Positions 60,501 to 64,000 of a stretch of DNA of 64,000 nt are shown here, piece after piece. Under the pieces are notes generated by a model. The model was not told the DNA's origin and did no database searches. It saw nothing but the letters and a program-made list of their open reading frames with translations. The stretch is from Struthio camelus. Its lineage: Eukaryota > Chordata > Aves > Struthioniformes > Struthionidae. The stretch covers positions 11,122,214 through 11,186,213 of the forward strand of contig NC_090964.1 in the NCBI RefSeq assembly GCF_040807025.1, in the 5' to 3' direction. Position numbers and translations under genes: made by a program. How positions within the stretch are numbered: position 1 is the stretch's first letter; each line of letters opens with the position of its first letter.

Positions 60501-61316
60501 GAGCCAACCTCACGTTCTCCAAGCTGAGGAGTCCGGACAGGCCAGGAGACGTGCAACCATCAGCATGGCAAGTCCCAGGGCTGTCACATGGCAGACGGCT
60601 GTGAGAGCGTACAGGATCAGACTCCATGCTGCCTTTTCCAGAGAATAAAGAACAGGCCCAGGAAGTTTGCTCAGGGTTATTTGTGTTAGATAAGCTGCAA
60701 GGAAGGGATCTGTTTGCTCTCTTTGTTCTGGTCTCACACGCCGTGCTGGGTAGGGGTGTTAAACCCCTAAGCAATGCCAAATCAAACACTGCATCCTCAC
60801 CCCTGAGGACCCGGCACTGCTGGAGACCAAGTTCATGGAGAAGAGGAAGGTGAGACAAAAGAAAAAGAGCAGAAAACAGTACAAAAGCCCACAACCCTTA
60901 CTGTGATTGTCATGAGAAACTTGGAAATTGTCTCTATTCAGGCAGAAAAGAGGTGGATTTTAAAAATGCATTAAAACAAGAAGAAAAAAAAGAAAAAAGC
61001 AGCCTGTTAGACCCAGATTTAGAAGACACAACACGGGCAGTCACCACGCGTGCTAATTAGCATGTTCCGGTACTCTGCAGCCTGCACCACCCTGTGAACA
61101 CTAGCTGCGTGCTAAGCCGATGGAGGTAACGCCTTCGATTACCCATCAAGACCCTGCCTAAAAGGACAGGGCTCCAGCTGCAGAGGCTCCTCGCGCACAG
61201 AACTGCCGTTTAGGGCCTTTCACAGGCGCTCCCCTCGTTTCGCAGGGCGGCACCCGCAGCGCGCGCGCGCCCGGCCGTGCCGCCCCTCGGCCCCAGCGCC
61301 AGCCGCCGCTGCTCAC
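57522..61316 (-). other. FHL3: FHL3 5' intron and flank, with a CpG-rich block near 58960-59370
   Basis: No coding exon was recognised. A CpG-rich block around 58960-59370 contains a GTGAGC donor-like site on the minus strand near 59041, a possible alternative noncoding first exon. A 14-bp sequence (CAGAGCACTGGGC) is tandemly repeated about three times near 59983-60018. Confidence 0.45.
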
Positions 61317-61560
61317 CCGGCTGCCGCGGTCCACCGCGCCGCCAGCCAGCTTCCCCCCCGACCACGAACCGAAAGCGCGTTCGTTTTTATTATTCCTGTG
61401 GTGAACGGAACAAAACCCAACCCCTAAACAGGATGCACAGGCTGGTGCCTCTTGGCCACAGCGAGACTACGGTCGGCGGCCGAGGCGGGATAACCGCGGT
61501 CCCCGCGGGACACGGGCTGCCCGGAGCAGCAGCAGCAGGTCCCTGCCCCCAGGAGCTGGA
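61190..61560 (-). promoter_or_regulatory. FHL3: Candidate FHL3 promoter and noncoding first exon
   Basis: This CpG island carries a strong minus-strand donor (CAGCCGG then GTGAGC) at 61311-61316. A noncoding exon could begin upstream and end at 61317, splicing to the acceptor at 57522. The evidence is one splice motif plus base composition, so it is only a candidate. Confidence 0.35.
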
Positions 61561-62649
61561 CCTGGGGCGTTCTCTCAGCTGTCTCACTGGCTGGCTGAGG
61601 GCAAAAATAAACAACAGGTCATATGCCCGCCAGCTGTCTCCCCTTTCCCTTTGACAGATATACTTGTCCTCATGGAGAAAAGGAAGTCCAGTTCCTCTCC
61701 TGTGCCCAAAAACAAACGAGAGCTCCTCTCACAAACAACATCTGAAGTGCTCCGGGACGCAAATCTGATCAGCCTGGAACAGAGCTCAGAATAGCTGCCT
61801 GCATGAGAAAGGTCAGCGATTCGTCAAGGACGCGCGGCAGGGTCCACTTTCTAATTGGAGAGCAACATACACGTAACACCACGCTGGTGTCATTGTCCAC
61901 AGCAACCCAGCAGATGGCTTAGCAACAGCCCCAGGAGATTGTTACCTTAATTTTAGTGTCTATAAGCTGGGGGCCTATTATGCAAAGGTGGCGGTACAGA
62001 TTGCCAGGGCCAGGCTTTCTGCTAGATGCACTCACTCACGAGTTTAACCAGGCTTTTGAGACGATTCCTGCTACAATGAACTCCTTCAGCCAGAGGTCTC
62101 ACTTGCACGGTGAGCCAAAAACCCTGTGTAACTTCACACCAGTTTGTTGTTCGTTGTCAGGTCACAGCCAGCTGCTCCACGAAGTGATCCTAGAGCAACC
62201 CATATGGCTATTCCTAGGAAAACACTTAATCTTTCCAGGACACAGGAATAGACCTGCCTTTGCCTGTGTCAGGTTCCTGTCTATTCTCATCTTCCCGGGG
62301 CTGCTCCGAGCACAACTTGTGCACTGGCACTTCATACCTAAACAACTATGCAGGAGAGAAAGCACAACCGCGCAGGGAAAGGCGAGTGTTCCCCTTGTAA
62401 GGATGAAACCGCCCAGGGGACAAGCTTTGGAGGAAGGTTCTCAAAGCGCTTCAGGGTCAGAAGAGAATAACACTTTTTGTTCCCTGTTGCCTTTCCAGAC
62501 TCACCATAGCTCCTGGAATCTGTGTTAAATTGCTGCCTGTCGCCGACCCTAAAAGGGAAACCAGCTGCTGCTTGTCCTGAGGAGCAGCTCTGGCCCATCA
62601 CAGCCAGGCCGGGAACGTTTTCAATCCCCTTTTCCTGACGCTGTTCCTG

Positions 62650-63560
62650 GGGCTCCACTCAGCGTTACTGCTGCCCCGGCCGGAGGGGCCAAGGCCGGCG
62701 GCGGCTGCGCGGGGCCAGCTCCCACGAGCCCGTCCGCTCCTCCGCGCCGGGTGATTTGCACCTCCTCGTGCCATTGCCACCATCGCTCGTCTCTGGGGGA
62801 CTTCCAGTGTCCTCAGCACAGCTCTGGAGACCTCCTGCAGGACCAGCGACCGCCGGCGGCCGCCCGGTCCCCCCGTGCCCGGCCCGCCGCAGGGGGCGGG
62901 CGAGCCCCTGGCAGCGCGCGCGGGCAGGCCGGGGCGCCGAGCGGCTTCGGACGGCTCCTGAGCCGTGAGAACGGCCGCGGGCCCGGCGCAGCGCGAGCAG
63001 CGTCCCGCCAGGCGTGGAAAGGGATCTTGCTTCTGGGTGAGAGGTCAGAGAAAGCTTGCCAGGGAGGTGCCGAGCGTTTCATCAGGGCAACCGAGCTGGA
63101 TCCAGCTTGCACGGAGCATCGTCGGGGAGTTGTGTTGCGTCAAGCCTTCACTCGCCTGTTCTCAGATCCACTGAGTCACTTCCTGCCCCCGGAGCTCGCT
63201 GCCGCGCGCCCCTCCAGCCCCGAACCTCCCCGCGGACAGCTCTGCCGCTTGCAGCGCGGAGGGCTGCTCCGGGGGGCCGCGGTGCCGCGAGGAGCGGACC
63301 CCCGGCGCCACCAGCACAGCCGTGCGCCCGCGCAGCTCCCTCGACGCCCCCGCTGCGGACACGGTGGAGGACCCCGCCGGTCGCTTCTCCGAGGCATGGG
63401 GACGACTTCGGTCTTATTCTGCGGTTCAGCAGCCGCCTCCGAGCCGCCGCCGGGGCGGAGGAGCGAGGCAGCGGGGCGTGCGGCCGCACAGCCCTCCTCC
63501 CGCCAGCGCAAGGGCAGCCGGGCAAGCTGCGCCGGCCCGGGCGCCGCGGTAGCTTTCCCC
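62650..63560. promoter_or_regulatory. CpG island of unassigned gene
   Basis: A third CpG-dense block lies near the right edge. It may be another FHL3 promoter or the promoter of the neighbouring gene. In human the neighbour is UTP11 on the opposite strand, but no UTP11 coding sequence was found here. A minus-strand GTATGAGTGG donor-like site lies at the last bases of the window. Confidence 0.35.
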
Positions 63561-64000
63561 ACGCGCGGGCAGATCAGCCTCCTGCCCAGAGCAGCACGTT
63601 CATCAAAATGCCTGATTTATCAATAGTGACTCTTTTTGACAGCTCTTACAAGCGCGTATAAGTCAGAATAGATGCTAAAAGCGCAACTGTCCCATGTACT
63701 GTCTGGTCCTCTCCTTAAATGGAGAAAACCTTTCACCCGATGACAGCCTACAAACTCCACTCCAGTCCCCACCAAAGGACCTCCGCAGGAAGCACTGCGC
63801 TGTTTGCACAGCGCCGCGACGGAGATGTGGCACAGTCCAAGGTCCGGGCAGCAGCCGCCACGGCGAGGTCCTGGTCTCGCCGGGAGAGGCGCAGGTGCTG
63901 CAAAGCCGAGCGGCGCCTCCACCTGCAGCACTACCTGCCTGCGGGAAGGGGGCCAGGAGGCGCCCACTAAAGGCTGGTGCACGGAGACCACTCATACCTA

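Noticed and set aside
61190-64000. UTP11, expected next by human synteny
   Set aside because: No UTP11 coding motif was found on either strand. It probably lies beyond the window.

Overview
The window looks like a compact, gene-dense vertebrate locus, most likely from a bird microchromosome. Its gene order matches human 1p34.3: MTF1, INPP5B, SF3A3, FHL3, all on the minus strand here. The bird assignment is inferred from short introns (INPP5B fits in about 18 kb), few interspersed repeats, many CpG-rich promoters and C/G-rich minisatellites. No database search was run. Genes were recognised by remembered protein sequence and by splice junctions that keep reading frame.

Layout from left to right: 1-9300 holds the 5' part of MTF1 (acidic N-terminus and zinc fingers 1-5; the rest lies beyond base 1). 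9612-27484 holds INPP5B complete, 22 coding exons summing to 2592 nt (863 aa). It has an internal CpG-island promoter with its own first exon at 24865-24892. 31354-35003 holds an eight-exon gene I cannot name. It encodes a 331-aa, probably GPI-anchored protein with two Ly6/uPAR-like cysteine-rich modules and a perfect nine-copy repeat of N-glycosylation sites. 39620-49300 holds SF3A3 complete, 17 coding exons, 501 aa. About 54210-57521 holds the FHL3 coding region (5 exons, 279 aa). Its 5' untranslated exon or exons lie somewhere in the CpG-rich stretch up to 64000. UTP11, the next human gene, was not found.

The four named genes act in separate pathways: metal-responsive transcription, phosphoinositide turnover on endosomes and Golgi, U2 snRNP assembly, and LIM-domain scaffolding in muscle and cytoskeleton. 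Their clustering is conserved synteny, not an operon.

Best leads: (1) the unnamed glycan-rich LU/GPI gene between INPP5B and SF3A3; (2) a 122-nt intron 1 of INPP5B with U12-type AT-AC signals; (3) a phase-compatible alternative first exon giving a PH-less INPP5B; (4) the absence of a C-terminal CAAX box in this INPP5B; (5) three large minisatellites, all G-rich in the sense of transcription, beside promoters. No virus-like element, CRISPR array, tRNA or rRNA was recognised.
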